Below are positions 1-12,733 of a stretch of 64,000 bases of DNA, piece by piece. The position numbers were made by a program, and so were the translations under genes. Source of the DNA: Daucus carota subsp. sativus (Eukaryota; Streptophyta; Magnoliopsida; Apiales; Apiaceae). Position 1 is the first letter of the stretch, and the number at the start of each line of letters is the position of its first letter. Location: NCBI RefSeq assembly GCF_001625215.2, contig NC_030385.2, positions 1,047,135 to 1,111,134 on the forward strand, written 5' to 3'. The notes beneath the pieces were generated by a model. The model was not told where the DNA came from. It was given only the letters and a program-made list of their open reading frames with translations, and searched no databases.

Positions 1-3000
1 TAAGTCGATTTTCATTTAAGAAAAAGGTAGCCGAACAATCTGTTGAATCAACTCAGCACGGTCTCAAAAGCTGTCTTGCATATGTTGTTACTTATGACTT
101 GTTCAGTGATCAATACAGTAAGGAGGCGTATGGTTCATGATTAATGAGCCTGATGAGCCCGATTTACAGAAATCGGAGTCTTAAATCCATGTGTTGATGT
201 TTGGATTAGCAATTTTGTTATATTGAATGGAAATCCCGATCCCAATTGGAAGGTAAATGATTTCTTACCCTCCTTTTGGAATACTCATTCTCGTACCTCT
301 CATTCTCGTTCCCACTCACGACCAAACACCTCCTGAATTAGTGATCAAAATATTCGCGGTAATGTTAGTGGCCTCAGCAGGCGAACAATGATGCTAGATA
401 TAATGTATTTCGGGATGGAGGGAGTAGTCGTAAATAATCTTCTGCTTCGACAATGAAATTGCGTGATGCGACCGAAACCTGGTATAGTGTCCAAAATTCT
501 GCAATTGTATAATCAGTATTCCAAAGGCTTATTGGCAGGGCAAGAACTACAATTATTCTATGCTGTACAACTCATGTACAGCAGGAGTTACATTTAAGAT
601 GAATCCAATTTTACCCTCAATAAAGGCTTAAGCTGTTTGATTTGTCAACCTAGCAAGATTTTTGTGGGCTCAGAGATAGTACTGGTAGGGAAGCTGTAAA
701 TTAGCCCATGTGGAACAGCTTAGCTACAAGAGCTTCCTATCTCACCACAACTATATATTGTGCATTAAACACATTCACCTCGACGTTCTGTAAGAGAGCG
801 AGAAAGATATTATTGGACCAGGAGACGGGTTTGGCGAATTTTGTTTGAGTTGCTTATAACTAGGCCCATGTCAGATTATGTTAACTGGTTCCCACAACTT
901 GGGCTTGTAGTAACAGTCTTAACTGGAGTCTTCACAGACCAACTCTTGGACCTGAGGCTGAGACCATACAAGTTTGATATTTTCTGAGAAGGAGCCCATC
1001 TACATACGAAATCACTAGGAAGTTCATCTGTTGTTTACCTTTTATTCTTCTGCATATATTAAAAGAAATCATCAGTCACGTGTTGCATAAGATGATTGTA
1101 ATTATATATTTTAAGTTAAACTTTAAAGTTATTATATATAGATTATATAGAATGGTACAAAACTGAGCTGCTAGGGCTCTCGTGACGCTCTATAATACTG
1201 ATAATGGTGTCGATTTCCGAGCATGGTGGTAGCATATAAGAACCCGCCCATAAGAATTACACATATAGTGCACCGTCCATTACCGGAGGAAGACAGAGTA
1301 ATTCTGCAAGACTGTATTAATTATATGAAATTTACGAAGTAGATGCCTCGCATAGATTATAACTGGTGTAATCGAGCCGATCCGAGCCGAGTCGAACACT
1401 GTCATACTCGGTCCGAGTTCAATTAAAATGTTCTGACTCGATCTAGAGTTCGACCGAGTCTTTAATTTCAAGTTCGAAACTCGGCTCGTGAAAAGCTCAA
1501 TAAGCTCGAGTTTGGCTTGAACGCTCAAATCAATTATATCAAATATTGACATAAACTTGAAATCCGATCGGTCCGACTCGAATGGTATATTAAATATAAA
1601 TAAATATTAAAAATTTATATAAAAATTCAGTTATAACTGAAAATTTTAATAATAATTGAGGTTCGATAAACCTCGCGAACTTTATGAGCCGAGCAACTAG
1701 AAGCTCAAGTACGATTCGGTAAAGAATTCGAAAAGCTCAACTTTGAGCTTGGCTCGATTATTATCGAGCTAAATTAAAATATTTTACGAGTTAAAGTCAA
1801 GTACTTTACGAACTGTTTGATTCATTTACAGTTCTAAATATCAAAGTTATCAAGTTGGATGATTAGTTTTACGAAAATTTTAAATTCAAGGTGTGTATTA
1901 TAAATAGTTCACAATAAACATTACAAGTAAGGTATATTCAATAAACCACTACAAATAATAGTTTTGATGTTAATTAGATGAAAGTTGGTCGAATTAAGTT
2001 AAATTTGATCAATTCGATTCATTTTCTGAAAATAACCATCAAATCAGATAAATTCAATCAAGTCATTTTTGACTACTTCGATTTTGAAATTGGTCGAATT
2101 CAGTTAAATTTGATCACATTCAACCAATTTCAGTGAATTCGATCTATATTCTGTTTTTATATTGATTGTAATAATTTTTGATAGTGATCATCACATACGT
2201 AGGTGTAAAGGAATATAGAACATATAAAATCAAGAATATTGCAGGTTTTTTAGGAGAACGATCTTAAAGTCGGTTATCACCAAAAATTTATATATTTTAT
2301 ATGAAGATAAGAACGACTTACAGATATAATGTCAAGTTGGAGGTAAAGATATGAGCGAACAAGATATATAGGGGAAAAAGCAAGCCAAAAATCTGGGCAA
2401 GCCAAAAGTCTGGGATCTTCCGCAACAGAAAGTTTCTAATTATAGCAAAAGCAAAATCATCCGTTGCACGTACTTGTTATCCAATCCTATTCGAACAACA
2501 AATTGGTTTTAAGCGACGTGATCATTATATTCCATTAAAGTCAAGGTAACCCAACAAGAAGATCAGTTCCATTGTCAAAATGAATTATTTTTTATTTTGT
2601 TTTTTATATTCAAAATGCTAGTTAATCTGGCGTTAAGAAATGAAAGAGGATACGATCTTGTATTTTGAATTATAAAATGATACTTGAGATCATAATTCTC
2701 GTGATGATTTTTGGAATTTTTTCAAAAGAAAAGGAGATAGAAAAATGATCCCAGATCTCATAAAATTCGGAAAAAATGTTCAGAATAACAAAGTTAATAA
2801 AAATATAGCATTTTTAATTTGAGAAGAAAACGCTAGAACGTGTAGCGTTTTGTTGTTTTAACCCGACAAAAGGCTACAAGGCATTCTGTTAGGATAACCG
2901 TAATGGACGATATAGCGTTTTTTATGAATATCCAAAACGTTACATGTAACATTAATAAATGATATTTGGGGTTAACCAGGGCCAACACTGAATAGATAGA

Positions 3001-3973
3001 CCGGGTCGACACCCCTGTATGATCCGTCAGTGTTCGAACCGCTAAGCAAATTTCTTCAAAGCCAAGTACCCCTGGTTTGAGAAAGTATTTTAGGCGCAGA
3101 ATACTTTCTAGAGAGGTTATGTTTGAAAGGAACAAGATTTAACGTTATGGAAACCAAGCGAGAGGAAAAGATAAACAAGAAGAATAACTCGGGCAGATGA
3201 GATCGAACACGTGGTCGCCAATACGCGAAACATAATTAAGTAGCGAAAATCAAGAAACACGCATGCCTCTAAAATTGGACAGAATAAAGGGGACACAAAG
3301 CACTGACTGGTGAGCTGCGAGTTTATTTAGAGAATGTTTGCCTCACGCCACATTCTTCACTCTACTTGTATAAACTATTGATTGCTCTGCATTTTAACTT
3401 GAAGATCACAAAAGACACTCTTACTTTTCTTCATTTTTTAAGTTGAACTAAGCACACAAAGTTGTAAGGACATTCGGGTTCGAGTGAGAGATTGTGATCG
3501 GATTATATATATAGGAGTGTTGCAATTCCAACCTTTTCCATTATAAAACTACTTTTCCTACAACTTTTGTGTATAAAAGTGTCTAATTAATGGGGTATTT
3601 TGGCTTTAATACTCCTAGCTAAGTAGGTTAGGAACTGGGGAGGATTAATTCGGACCGAAGTCTCCGCTAATTTGAAAATTTGATGATATCTTTTTCAAGT
3701 AGTTTCTTTTTTAAAAAAAATCCGTATATTCATACAAGATACTGATTAATCTCAGAAATTCATTAAACGAATTATTTTTGATATTAGTCCCAGATAATTT
3801 GAATTTCTGGTTCCGACGCTGTTAACATGTTTATTGAATTTAAGCTGTAACTTTCATTTTGGTTCAAAAATTATAGGGAATTCATATATAATTATCCCAT
3901 GGAATATTACTCTTGGAATTAGATGAAAACATGCACAATGATAATACTACTTCTTGAGATGATTAAATACTTA
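1..3973. other. AT-rich intergenic DNA with repeat relics
   Basis: No convincing coding region is visible on either strand; open frames are short and unlike known proteins. At about 405-430 there is a single GGAGGGAGTA-like end resembling one terminus of a Stowaway MITE, with no partner. A 27-bp near-identical direct repeat beginning TTGGTCGAATT lies at 1985-2011 and 2090-2116. The rest looks like decayed repeats. Confidence 0.5.
1370..1820. repeat. Diverged GAGCCGAGC-rich repeat, probably a DNA-transposon relic
   Basis: Both ends are rich in GAGCC/GGCTC and TCGAG/CTCGA words in opposite orientation (cgagccgatccgagccgag at the left, gcttggctcgattattatcg at the right), while the middle is AT-rich. 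This resembles non-autonomous hAT-like repeats of plants, but I cannot find clean termini or a target duplication. Confidence 0.35.
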
Positions 3974-4276
3974 CTCCCGCCGTCCCAATTTATGTAAACT
4001 GGTTTGACTTTCACGGAGATTAAGAAAAAAAAGTAGTAAATGTAGTTGAAAAGTGGGTAAAGTGGTGGGACCTATCAATATTTAATAATAGATTTGAGAT
4101 AGTGGAGAAAAGTAGTGGGTGTAATAGTGTTTATGTAATAAAAAGAGAGTATAAAATATAGAGGTAGTGGGTGTAATAGTGAAAAGTAGTGTTCAAAAAT
4201 AGTAAGTATTGTAGGTTCATTCTTTTTGGGACGTCCCAAAAAGGAAATGAGTTCACATAAAATGGGACGGAGGGAG
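3974..4276. mobile_element. Stowaway-like MITE
   Basis: The left end CTCCCGCCGTCCCAATTTAT and the right end, ATAAAATGGGACGGAGGGAG, form imperfect terminal inverted repeats of the Stowaway type (consensus CTCCCTCCGTCCC). TA dinucleotides flank it on both sides (3972-3973 and 4277-4278), the usual Tc1/mariner target duplication. Its 303 bp have no credible coding capacity. It lies about 300 bp downstream of the bHLH stop codon. Confidence 0.85.
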
Positions 4277-4575
4277 TATATAACACTGGATTTTCGATAT
4301 TGCAATATAGTGGGGTTTCATAATCATGAAAATCATGATTGAGTTTAGTAGTACTGTACATATATCTGAATCTTCTAACTAGTCAAATAGAGCACTGCAT
4401 GTAGTAATGATGGCCTGGTGAATTGCATGATGATTAAGTAATGATAGGTAAACATAACTAAATCATGATATTTATGATTACATGATCGTGATAATGACTA
4501 ACTTTTTAGAAAGATATCAATCTATGGAATACATTCAAAAAAGTTTAAATTAACAGTACCATGATCACAACTTTA

Positions 4576-5763
4576 TCAAATCTTGGTGTGGCCGGTGGGA
4601 TTAGGGTTTTGAAAGGAAAAACTAGTGCTGTTCTGCATGGAAAATGGAGCTAAAGCATGGCTTTCATTTGGGGAATTCCCAAAATCACCCTTTTGGCCAA
4701 GATTTTCCAGTGCTTTAACTTGTGACCTCAAGAACTTGAGGTAATTTGCAGCCTCATCTAGCATTGATGCTGTGTCCATTTTGCTTCCACCTGGAACAAG
4801 CCTCTGCAGAACCCTAATCTTTTCGCTGATTTTTTCCCTGCGTTGCCTTGCTGCCACAGTTTGAGGATCACTGGAGATTTTCACATTCTTTCTCTTTGGT
4901 TTAGCCACCACTTCATCACCGAAATTCACTGGCCTAAACGCTGCTGCGCGGTATATCATTTCCTTCATCTGTGCTATTGCCTCGGAATCAGGCTCCTCCA
5001 GCACACAATTAGCAGTGGCCAGTGAATTATTGTTGGTTTGTTGAAAGCTTATGTTTGATGAACTTGGCGGCTTGTCCAAGATTCTCCTTTTCTTTGATTT
5101 TGGGCAGAAACCGCTGGAATTCTTGCCATCTGACGTTTGGCCTATCGACTTAGTAACCACGTTTTTGTGACTATTATCAGGATAGAAAATAGAATTTACG
5201 CCCTCGTCTTCAATGGAAGTGCTAGTATTGCTGTTTGTGGCAGATAGTAAGCAATCCAGAGACTCGAGAGAGGCAACGTTGGTGGAAGCGATGGCCTTAA
5301 AAGCATTACCGTCTTTGTATGGCATGCCAATATCAGCCATTAGGCCACTCAATGTGTTATCCATCATTACACTATGAGGCCTTTTTACAGAACACAACGC
5401 AGGGCGGCCTTGGGAGAAAGTACTGACAGCTTCTGCTTGGCTTTGTGGATAATTTGGATTCGAAGAAACAATGATTGAATCAATTGGCGGTGCTAAATGC
5501 TGAACCACTTGGTTGAGTATATTTTCAGGATTTGAATAGTATTGGAGATGATGAGATTGAGATACTGGCGCCTCAGTGACATAAGAAATTCTGTTGAGCT
5601 GTTGGATTGGATTGAATATCATATCGTCGACGTTTTTTTCAAGACCATTATAAGCACAACCGGATTCAGCAGTGAAAGCCTCTGCAACTTCATGTTCTTG
5701 ATTGCTCCATGAAGACGATATGTTTGTTATGATCGGTGAGCATTCCCAGTCCAAGTAATCCAT
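4576..5763 (-). CDS. bHLH87: bHLH transcription factor, bHLH87-like
   Basis: A 395-residue protein, uninterrupted from the chosen ATG. Residues about 299-352 form a bHLH domain: the basic part reads [18 protein letters not shown] and the second helix reads [20 protein letters not shown]. Immediately before it is the block [20 protein letters not shown], typical of the HECATE/bHLH87 group (subfamily VIIIb). Residues about 165-187 read [18 protein letters not shown], which matches Arabidopsis bHLH87 as I remember it. The basic region has QR where classic E-box binders have HxER, so DNA recognition may be atypical, as in the HECATE group. The frame stays open upstream to 5865, but that part has no ATG, and an acceptor (CTTACAG) lies near 5801, so the upstream codons are intron and MDYLDW is the likely start. 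Expected role: nuclear dimerising regulator of development. The exact role here is not shown by the sequence. Confidence 0.9.
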   Translation of the reverse strand: MDYLDWECSPIITNISSSWSNQEHEVAEAFTAESGCAYNGLEKNVDDMIFNPIQQLNRISYVTEAPVSQSHHLQYYSNPENILNQVVQHLAPPIDSIIVSSNPNYPQSQAEAVSTFSQGRPALCSVKRPHSVMMDNTLSGLMADIGMPYKDGNAFKAIASTNVASLESLDCLLSATNSNTSTSIEDEGVNSIFYPDNSHKNVVTKSIGQTSDGKNSSGFCPKSKKRRILDKPPSSSNISFQQTNNNSLATANCVLEEPDSEAIAQMKEMIYRAAAFRPVNFGDEVVAKPKRKNVKISSDPQTVAARQRREKISEKIRVLQRLVPGGSKMDTASMLDEAANYLKFLRSQVKALENLGQKGDFGNSPNESHALAPFSMQNSTSFSFQNPNPTGHTKI

Positions 5764-5800
5764 AAGTATCTGAATTACAAGATCCTTATCGTCAGTTCTG

Positions 5801-6195
5801 TAAGATTGAAAACAAACTGAGGTTAAATCACAAGCTACACAATTAAAACTGCTAAAGAAAAGCACGATTGGATAGCCCAGTGGTGGATTTATCCTCTGTT
5901 GTCCTGGAACACCCGGGTTCGACTCTGACTCACCACGAGAAGTATTAGAACAGCAAAAAACTGCTAAAGAAAACCCTGCATACCTAAAATCGATGCACCT
6001 TCAGCTCTGCTAGGGAAGACGTGATCGGATCAAGCTTCTTCTGGATATCTTTCTGTAATTTCTTCTGTAGGAAAACACACAAAACAAAAGAGAGAATACA
6101 TAAAAAAATGAACAAAACCTCTACTAATTCATAATTCAAATTATGTTAAACTATAACATTAAAATGTGTAGGAGCTGCCATAAATGACTAACCTT
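5801..6195 (-). promoter_or_regulatory. Predicted spliced 5' leader of the bHLH gene
   Basis: On the minus strand there is a donor-like AAG/GTTAGT near 6191, acceptor-like CCTACAG or ATTACAG near 6060, a second donor TTTTAG/GTATGC near 5983 and an acceptor CTTACAG near 5801 just before the coding exon. This suggests two leader introns. No transcript data are available, so the model is inference from splice consensus. Confidence 0.45.
5862..5956 (+). mobile_element. Short SINE in the leader intron of the bHLH gene
   Basis: A 95-bp insert flanked by a perfect 17-bp direct repeat (AAAACTGCTAAAGAAAA at 5845-5861 and 5957-5973). Inside are RNA polymerase III promoter boxes: box A TAGCCCAGTGG at 5873-5883, matching TRGYNNANNNG, and box B GGTTCGACTCT at 5916-5926, one base off the consensus, 32 bp apart. 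Long target duplication plus tRNA-type boxes define a SINE. It is unusually short, essentially a tRNA-like head with a short A-rich tail. It lies antisense to the bHLH gene, about 60 bp from the predicted acceptor. Confidence 0.8.
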
Positions 6196-6442
6196 GATTG
6201 TCTGTTAGAGCATGTGTGATTTGTTGAGATCCAGTGGAGGGGGATGTAGAGAAGAAGAGAACAGATGTGCAGTTAACTTATACAAGAAGATAAACATGTA
6301 AAATATGGGAAGGAGATATCTATATTTGAATAGAATATCAGTTCTGGGATATGAATAATGGATGTATTTGTAAAAGATAAGCCTTTTTTTTATTTGGTCA
6401 GTCTTGGTGGGATTGTAAGACTTAGATGAGCATTGTAAGCTG

Positions 6443-6451
6443 TTTTATATA
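6443..6451 (-). promoter_or_regulatory. Candidate TATA box of the bHLH gene
   Basis: TATATAAAA on the minus strand, about 250 bp upstream of the first predicted leader donor and 680 bp upstream of the start codon. This is the best TATA match in the right place; no other promoter element was identified. Confidence 0.4.
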
Positions 6452-6971
6452 CACATCCATTTTGTTAACCTAGCTACTCCTTCCTTTTATTCAAATGTGT
6501 GTCCCTGGAACCAGGATTCAGAGAGAGCCATGCCGAAATCAGAGGAGGCTAATCCAGGTTGAAGTCCCTGTTAAGTTAAATTTATTAATATTACTCATAT
6601 TTTGTCCTCGAAAATGAATAAATTCTTTCATCTAAGCATCGCCTGATCTCGAACATTTGGTATAATTTATTATTCAGACTTTAAGGGCGCCTGATATTTT
6701 TCATTCCCGGTTCCGTCTCTTAAGAGAGTTTTAATATATTTTTTTCAAAATTAATTTTTGAAGATCAACCGAGAATGTGGCTTTAGTTGCACCCGTCTAG
6801 TTTCACTTGTTTATGTACAAATGTGACATATATTGAGAAATTATTTGCAGCTAAGTGAGTGGGAAAACTTGCGATTCCTCTGACTTTCCTAGTTTTGGGT
6901 ACTTGTTGTAATGCTACATTTCATTCCATGCGTAGCAGCCTGGTGCCTGTAAAGTTTTCACAAAGTGCATC

Positions 6972-7013
6972 GAGAGAGACAGAGAGAGAGATAGTCAGAG
7001 AGAGAGAGAGAGC
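6972..7013. repeat. (GA)n microsatellite
   Basis: An interrupted GA tract upstream of the bHLH promoter. Confidence 0.9.
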
Positions 7014-10000
7014 ATGCATGTTTAGCCGTGCAAAGTAGTACTGCCACTGTTCTCTTTCTCTACTCAAGACATCCACTAATCATACTTTTAATCATGTACT
7101 AATCTTTCCCATGGCCACTTTCTAAACAAACAGCCAGGACTGCCACTTTCTATACTCTTTAAGATGATCCAAATATTGTCACAAGCCACATACCTTTTTA
7201 TGGTATGGTCCATGAATCTTATATTCTTGATTTTTAGTTGCTGCAATGAAATAATATTAGATTATTCATTATATTAGTGAAACAATTTGGCATTTTCCTA
7301 GGTGGAGGATGGAGGCTGATGTCTGTCAACTTATATGTCACAGTGATATGCAGGTACCTTATTTCTTAACATTTGCATCATGCTGGATTTCAGTACTAGT
7401 GGAAACGGGAAGTCATTGGAAACATGCATATGTATCGCAAGTTATAATTTAACGGAGTCGAAAAGTGTTAAGTTATCAGTTCTCTTTTAGTCGAAAAATC
7501 TGGTACGGAATTAAGTTTTTAGTTCTTCTAAAACCGTGAGGTGTGTTAGGAAATTAACTGATTAAATTATTATGTTTTAAGAGAAAGATTGCTAATTGAC
7601 ATAGCTTGAATTGCTAATGATTTACTAGTAGCTAGAGTGATTGTATTGAGAATGTCATTAGAGTGCTTAATTAGATTAGTCATCCTAAAATTATTGAATA
7701 ATTTAGGTTTAAAGTGCCTCACATGCAGCCCATTTCAATTCCTGTAACTGCACAGCTAAACCCAGTTTTTTATATTATAGCCTAGCATAATTATCACATG
7801 CCTTGACTGGGATCTATAGTCTATGTATATACACAAACGATTCAAAGAATAAATGAAGACCGGAAAAAAAAAAAAGGGGAGCTGCTATGAGTTCATACCA
7901 GGACGTTCTTGCATATTTTAATATTTCGAGGATATCATCAAACCAAAGAGTAAGTCGGAGTATTTCTTAAGAAAAAATCTCGAATCTTATAATTTGGGAT
8001 TGAAATATCCTAAATTTCATGTTTGTGAAGATATGATCCCAGATATCACACATCAAACATTAAAATTTGGGATGGTAGCGTATATTATCAGACCTTATGA
8101 TTCGAGAGATTCTTGCATGTGTTTTGTTATGGGTTTGGAGTTAAAGATATGGTAAACGGTAAACGTTTTTCGTCCTTTTAGAAAAAATATTTAATCGCCA
8201 GATAATATAACATTATAAAATGATATTTGGAATCATATTTCCAAATATGATATTTGAGATATTATTTCTTAAAATTGTGATAAACTGGACGGTTTTCTTA
8301 GACTTGATGGCTCGTGCGGCCGTGCCAAAATCAAATATGTAACTAACCATCTGTTTTCAATTTTTCCTGCTCGATTTCTTCGATTGTGTGAATTTTTTAT
8401 AATGTGCATTTTAATTTTTCTGTTTTTCTGTTAAGACAAGTAGGTATACAAACACAACTTGTAATGGTGGCGTCAGTTGTCAGGCTGTTCAGCTCATCAG
8501 CCAGCTGCTTGCTTAAGTAGTCTGTTTCTCAACAATTTTGCCTGAAAAAATTCAACAAATTCTCATAATTGATAATTCGCTAATTAGGCATGGTAATGCC
8601 TAATTTACATATATAAGTAATGATCATCACATTATTTAAACGTAACATTATGACTACAATGCCGTAAATTAAGTCGTAAGAAATTATCATGGGTTCCATT
8701 TTCACTCATCCGAGAATCCTTAAAGAACATATGTAACTCTGTCTTTGAAGGAGTTACGGAGTGATGCATGTATTGCAATATTTTCGTGTCCTATTGAGTA
8801 TCCTTTTGTTAAACAAAATGCCAAAACAAAATTAAATCCTGTGGGGTTGACAAATAATTGGACGAAGGGTAGGGACTCTACGTCTCTACCCAATCTGCCT
8901 TAAATGACTAGTCCCTTTCCGTAACATTTTCTAGAATTATCAGTAGCAGTAGCAGTAAATTGGGATTTCAGTAGCAGGAGGAGGGGAGGCAATTTCGGGT
9001 ACCAGGTCGTGTTCGTGTCAGCAATCGGGTCGAGCTAAAATCACTTAGAATTGAATAAAACTAAAAACCTCGGTCCAACTTAAATCCGGTCTACCAAGCT
9101 TTTTGTGCATCTCTGCATGGAGGAATGGTCTAGTCACTCAGGCTTGAAAGCATGTTGTTGCCAATTTAACAAGCCAGCATAAAAAATGGTCTTGCTTAGT
9201 CTCTATGATTGTTCATAATGTTCATACTTCATAGTGTTGTTTTATGAGACAAATTGGATGTAACAGTACAAGGGCAGACTAAGAAAAGTTTACATTTTGC
9301 AACATGACAACTTGACAAGTCTCTGTTAGTCACATAGCTCGTATTAGGCACAAAAGTCCGGATAACTTCTAGAAAATTGAAAGGCATCTACCCATATCCA
9401 CTATGCAGCATCTAGATAGCATTCCATGCTGCGTCGAAGATGCTGTTCTAAATTTGTAGTTAAACACTCATCAAACGCGTAATCACAGACTAGGATTTGA
9501 AATTTCAGCTGCAGCCGCGAAGTTCTCTTTTTCACTCTGATTCAAAGTCAGTTAAATCAATACTTACAGACCAGTACTGAAATGCCCGTGGAATGGTATT
9601 TGCTGCAAAAGATGACTCGGCGAGGAAACAGCCAACTTATAATGCTACTCAAAGGAATTAATACCTAACTGATGATTAAATGAGATGAGATGGAAATTTA
9701 ATTGCAGAGACAGTGTTCAGAGGTGGCAACATAAACCGATGTTCTTATGCTTGCGCCCTAATTCAATCAGCATGACTTCTACAATACTAGCTAATAAACT
9801 AAACTAACAAAATGGAAAAAACAGCGTCTTACTTATTCTGCAAAACACCACCACTTTGGAATATGAACAATGAAGAAATAGTAAAGCCCAGATACAGAAC
9901 TGAGGGTCAATTGTGTATCAGATGCTGAGCACCACAACTAAATCAGTCTGCAGACAATTCAAAGCCAAACAACCAAGCACTTAGATGAAGAAAAAGAAAA

Positions 10001-11893
10001 ACAAAATAGATTTTGGCCCATTACTTCACCTTAACATTTATAAGGATCCATCAAATTCTATTGTGTCTGAGCTGGGAATGAAAAAACACAGCTCTAGGGC
10101 TACTGACTAAAAAAAAAAGAGATACATATAAGCCTCTTTAGACAGATTGGTCATCACTGAGCAGCGAGCATCACTGCAAGCACCTACGGCACTTAGGTTC
10201 GAAGCCATTTATCTCATGCAATTTGCATATTGCTAAAAAATCTCCTTAGTCAAAATATAATTAAAATGCTATAAATGGGAGATTCAAAGAGGATAAATAC
10301 AAAATACAAGTATGAAGAAAAATCTAAAGAAGCACACTAGATAAAAGAGCCTCATAGCTTGCAACCAGAGATAATCTGTCATCATCACCACAAATTTCTA
10401 ACCATCTCATCCAAGAATGAGCTCCCCCCCCCCCCACCCCAGTAGATCTAGAATGAAATCAAAATGCTCACAAGTTTTAAAAAAACAAAAAATAATGGAT
10501 GATATAATACAATATGTGCTCCAAACATAGAACCCAACCCATGGCTGAGGCAGAGAATAAAAGCACAGAACATCATTTCAAAGATAATCATCATAAGATT
10601 ATAGCACGCAATTCCCACCCAAAAAAGCTAATAATGATTAATAAATATCATCAAACATCATTTCATTCTCTCTCCACCCCGACATAATATTACATTCATA
10701 CAAATCTCTCAAAAAAAGTTATAAGTGATGCAGAATAATATTCTTAGACAACAATGGGAGGTCCAAAACCACACTGTAGGCTACTAAATGACTGGATAAA
10801 AGCTGCTACAATAAATAAAAAAAAAGATGAAATAAAATACTCAATACAGACACCGTACGTTGTCATATTGGTTCTGCAGGTATTACCAGAATAGCAATGT
10901 TTCTAAAACAGGTAAAAATTAGTTTGTTTATAAGAGGCCTGGTCATATTGTACTTGTCATTCAAAGATCTCAATCAGTAAGCTAATTATTGTTCCAAACA
11001 ACCAAAAAAAATGACTTATAATCTTTGGTAGTAATTAGTAATTATGATGTGCAATTAAATAGTTGAGGTGTGTGAATCATCTCAATTTACGCAACAATAG
11101 TACAAACACCATAAGAACAGAGTCAATAATAGTGTACTTGCCCCAACTAGATTCTACTTAAATTACTTCTTCAGTGCTATAATTAAAAGGGTGTGCCACA
11201 TTACAACAAGCCTATCATTTCTAGAAACTCAAAAGACTCAAGTATTTCATTCAAATATCTAAATTAGTTATGATCATAATAATGGATGTTCCAAACAACC
11301 GAAAATAATTCTTTGATAAAATGTGCAAAATTAAATAGCCAAGGTGTGCTAGCCATGTCAATCATATTTAAGGGGGGACGAAACAACAGTATTCACACTA
11401 TATGAACAGAACCAATAACATACTTATCCCAACTAAATTCTACTTATAAGTAATGCAGTGCTATAACTCAAAGGGTGTGTCCATTTGCATACATGTCAAT
11501 CAAGTCTAAAGACTGATAAAACGCAACTATCAGTTCATGGGATCATTTCATGTATTTGAAGACATTTACACAAGTCTTGTACACAAAACCATTACACACT
11601 AAACATACTTATAATTAGAAATCCTGTAACAAACAAATCCTATTAAAATAACAAGAACCGCCACCAACCACATACATGTTCACTGATCAATATCAAGAGA
11701 CAAAGAACACGTATTTAAAAGAGTGACACCAAATTCACAGGAGTAAACATCGGAAGTACATAAAATATCATTACCCAATAAGTCTAGTACCACGAATCCA
11801 CAATTCATGAATTTACAAACCACGTTCAGTAGAATAGTAGAATATGACATAACATATACCACACATAACATCAATCAATAACCAAATCACTCA
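7014..11893. other. Intergenic DNA between the bHLH and CHMP1 genes
   Basis: About 4.9 kb with no coding region I can support. The part next to CHMP1 (roughly 11.2-11.9 kb) should include its 3' untranslated region. A poly-C tract occurs near 10425. Apart from the hAT-like fragment at about 8990, no element is recognised, and I found no RNA gene. Confidence 0.5.
8990..9085. repeat. hAT-like MITE fragment, inverted relative to 14395-14492
   Basis: The sequence ggcaatttcgggtaccaggt followed by cgtgttcgtgtcagcaatcg and a stretch ending in ttcaataaaac-like words is found again in reverse complement at about 14395-14490. GGGGTGGCAATTT-type termini are common in plant hAT MITEs. Only one end is present here. 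Confidence 0.5.
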
Positions 11894-12505
11894 TTACCCA
11901 CGGGCCTTAAGCTCCGCAAGCCGCCTCGTGAGATCATCCTCATCCACCTTCTCCGCACTCTTAACCGGCACAGCATGAGCAGCCGGCTGCGGCAACCCCA
12001 CCGACACCTCCAACCCGTAATCATCCGCCACCTGCTGCATCAAACTATTCACCTCCCCTTCCGGCGTCGAAAGCGACGTACTCCCCGCCATACTACTCTC
12101 CATAAACTCCGCCTGCACCTCCATATTCACAAACTGCCTCTCAAAACTATCCATCGTCTCCGACATCTTCTGCAAGTTCCCCGTCGCCAGCGTTGACTCG
12201 AGCGATTTCACTATATTCGACATCGACTTGCTGATCGTCTGCATCTTCGCCTGAGTATCGAGCCGCGCCACGACGGCGTCGAGGCGGGACGCGAGGCGGA
12301 GATAGTTCATCTGCTCGCTACGCTTTCTGATGGCGTTCTCGGCGTAGATGCGAGCGCCGTCCATGTTGCCTTTCTCGATGGCTTTCTTGACCTTGAGCTT
12401 CTCGGATTTCTCGTCTTTCTCGCACTTGCGAGCCTGGCGCTGCAGGCTTTTCGCGGTGAATTTGAGCTCCATGATCTGGTTCATCATCTTCTCGGTGTTT
12501 CCCAT
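11894..12505 (-). CDS. CHMP1: ESCRT-III-related protein CHMP1 (Vps46/Did2 family)
   Basis: A 203-residue single-exon protein, the usual length for plant CHMP1A/B. It starts [20 protein letters not shown], a basic N-terminal helix of the Snf7 fold (residues about 5-175), with [20 protein letters not shown] continuing the charged helical hairpin. The acidic C-terminus, [16 protein letters not shown], is a MIT-interacting motif of the type 1 pattern (LxxRLxxLK) that binds VPS4/SKD1 and LIP5. In plants CHMP1 acts at multivesicular endosomes in sorting of membrane cargo and in plastid protein turnover; that is family knowledge. The coding sequence is clearly richer in G and C at third positions than its AT-rich surroundings, typical of a conserved expressed gene. 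The start follows from family alignment. Confidence 0.95.
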   Translation of the reverse strand: MGNTEKMMNQIMELKFTAKSLQRQARKCEKDEKSEKLKVKKAIEKGNMDGARIYAENAIRKRSEQMNYLRLASRLDAVVARLDTQAKMQTISKSMSNIVKSLESTLATGNLQKMSETMDSFERQFVNMEVQAEFMESSMAGSTSLSTPEGEVNSLMQQVADDYGLEVSVGLPQPAAHAVPVKSAEKVDEDDLTRRLAELKARG

Positions 12506-12733
12506 GGTGGATTGGATCGGATTGAAGCGAAATGATCGAGATTGATTTTCTAGGGTTTATGTGAATTGGGGATCTGTGAATTGGGGCTGGCTTGACTTGT
12601 GTTATGGTGGTTTTATTCGATTTTTGGCCTTCATGTTACGCGGTGTTTCACAGGGAAAGCACACTTTGTTAAACTTAAATATAATAAATGAAAATTAAAA
12701 ATTAATTTTTTCAAAAAATGTAGATGTATTGAT

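Noticed and set aside
3460-3500. GGTTCGAGTGA, like a Pol III box B
   Set aside because: No box A upstream at a suitable distance and no target duplication, so neither a tRNA nor a SINE is supported.
5764-5865. Upstream extension of the bHLH frame by 34 codons
   Set aside because: It begins without an ATG, crosses a good acceptor site and overlaps the SINE target duplication, so it is intron.
5984-6066. A short frame in the bHLH leader (reading KDIQKKLDPITS and on)
   Set aside because: It looks protein-like but ends in a stop at the predicted donor and has no ATG in frame; best treated as leader sequence.
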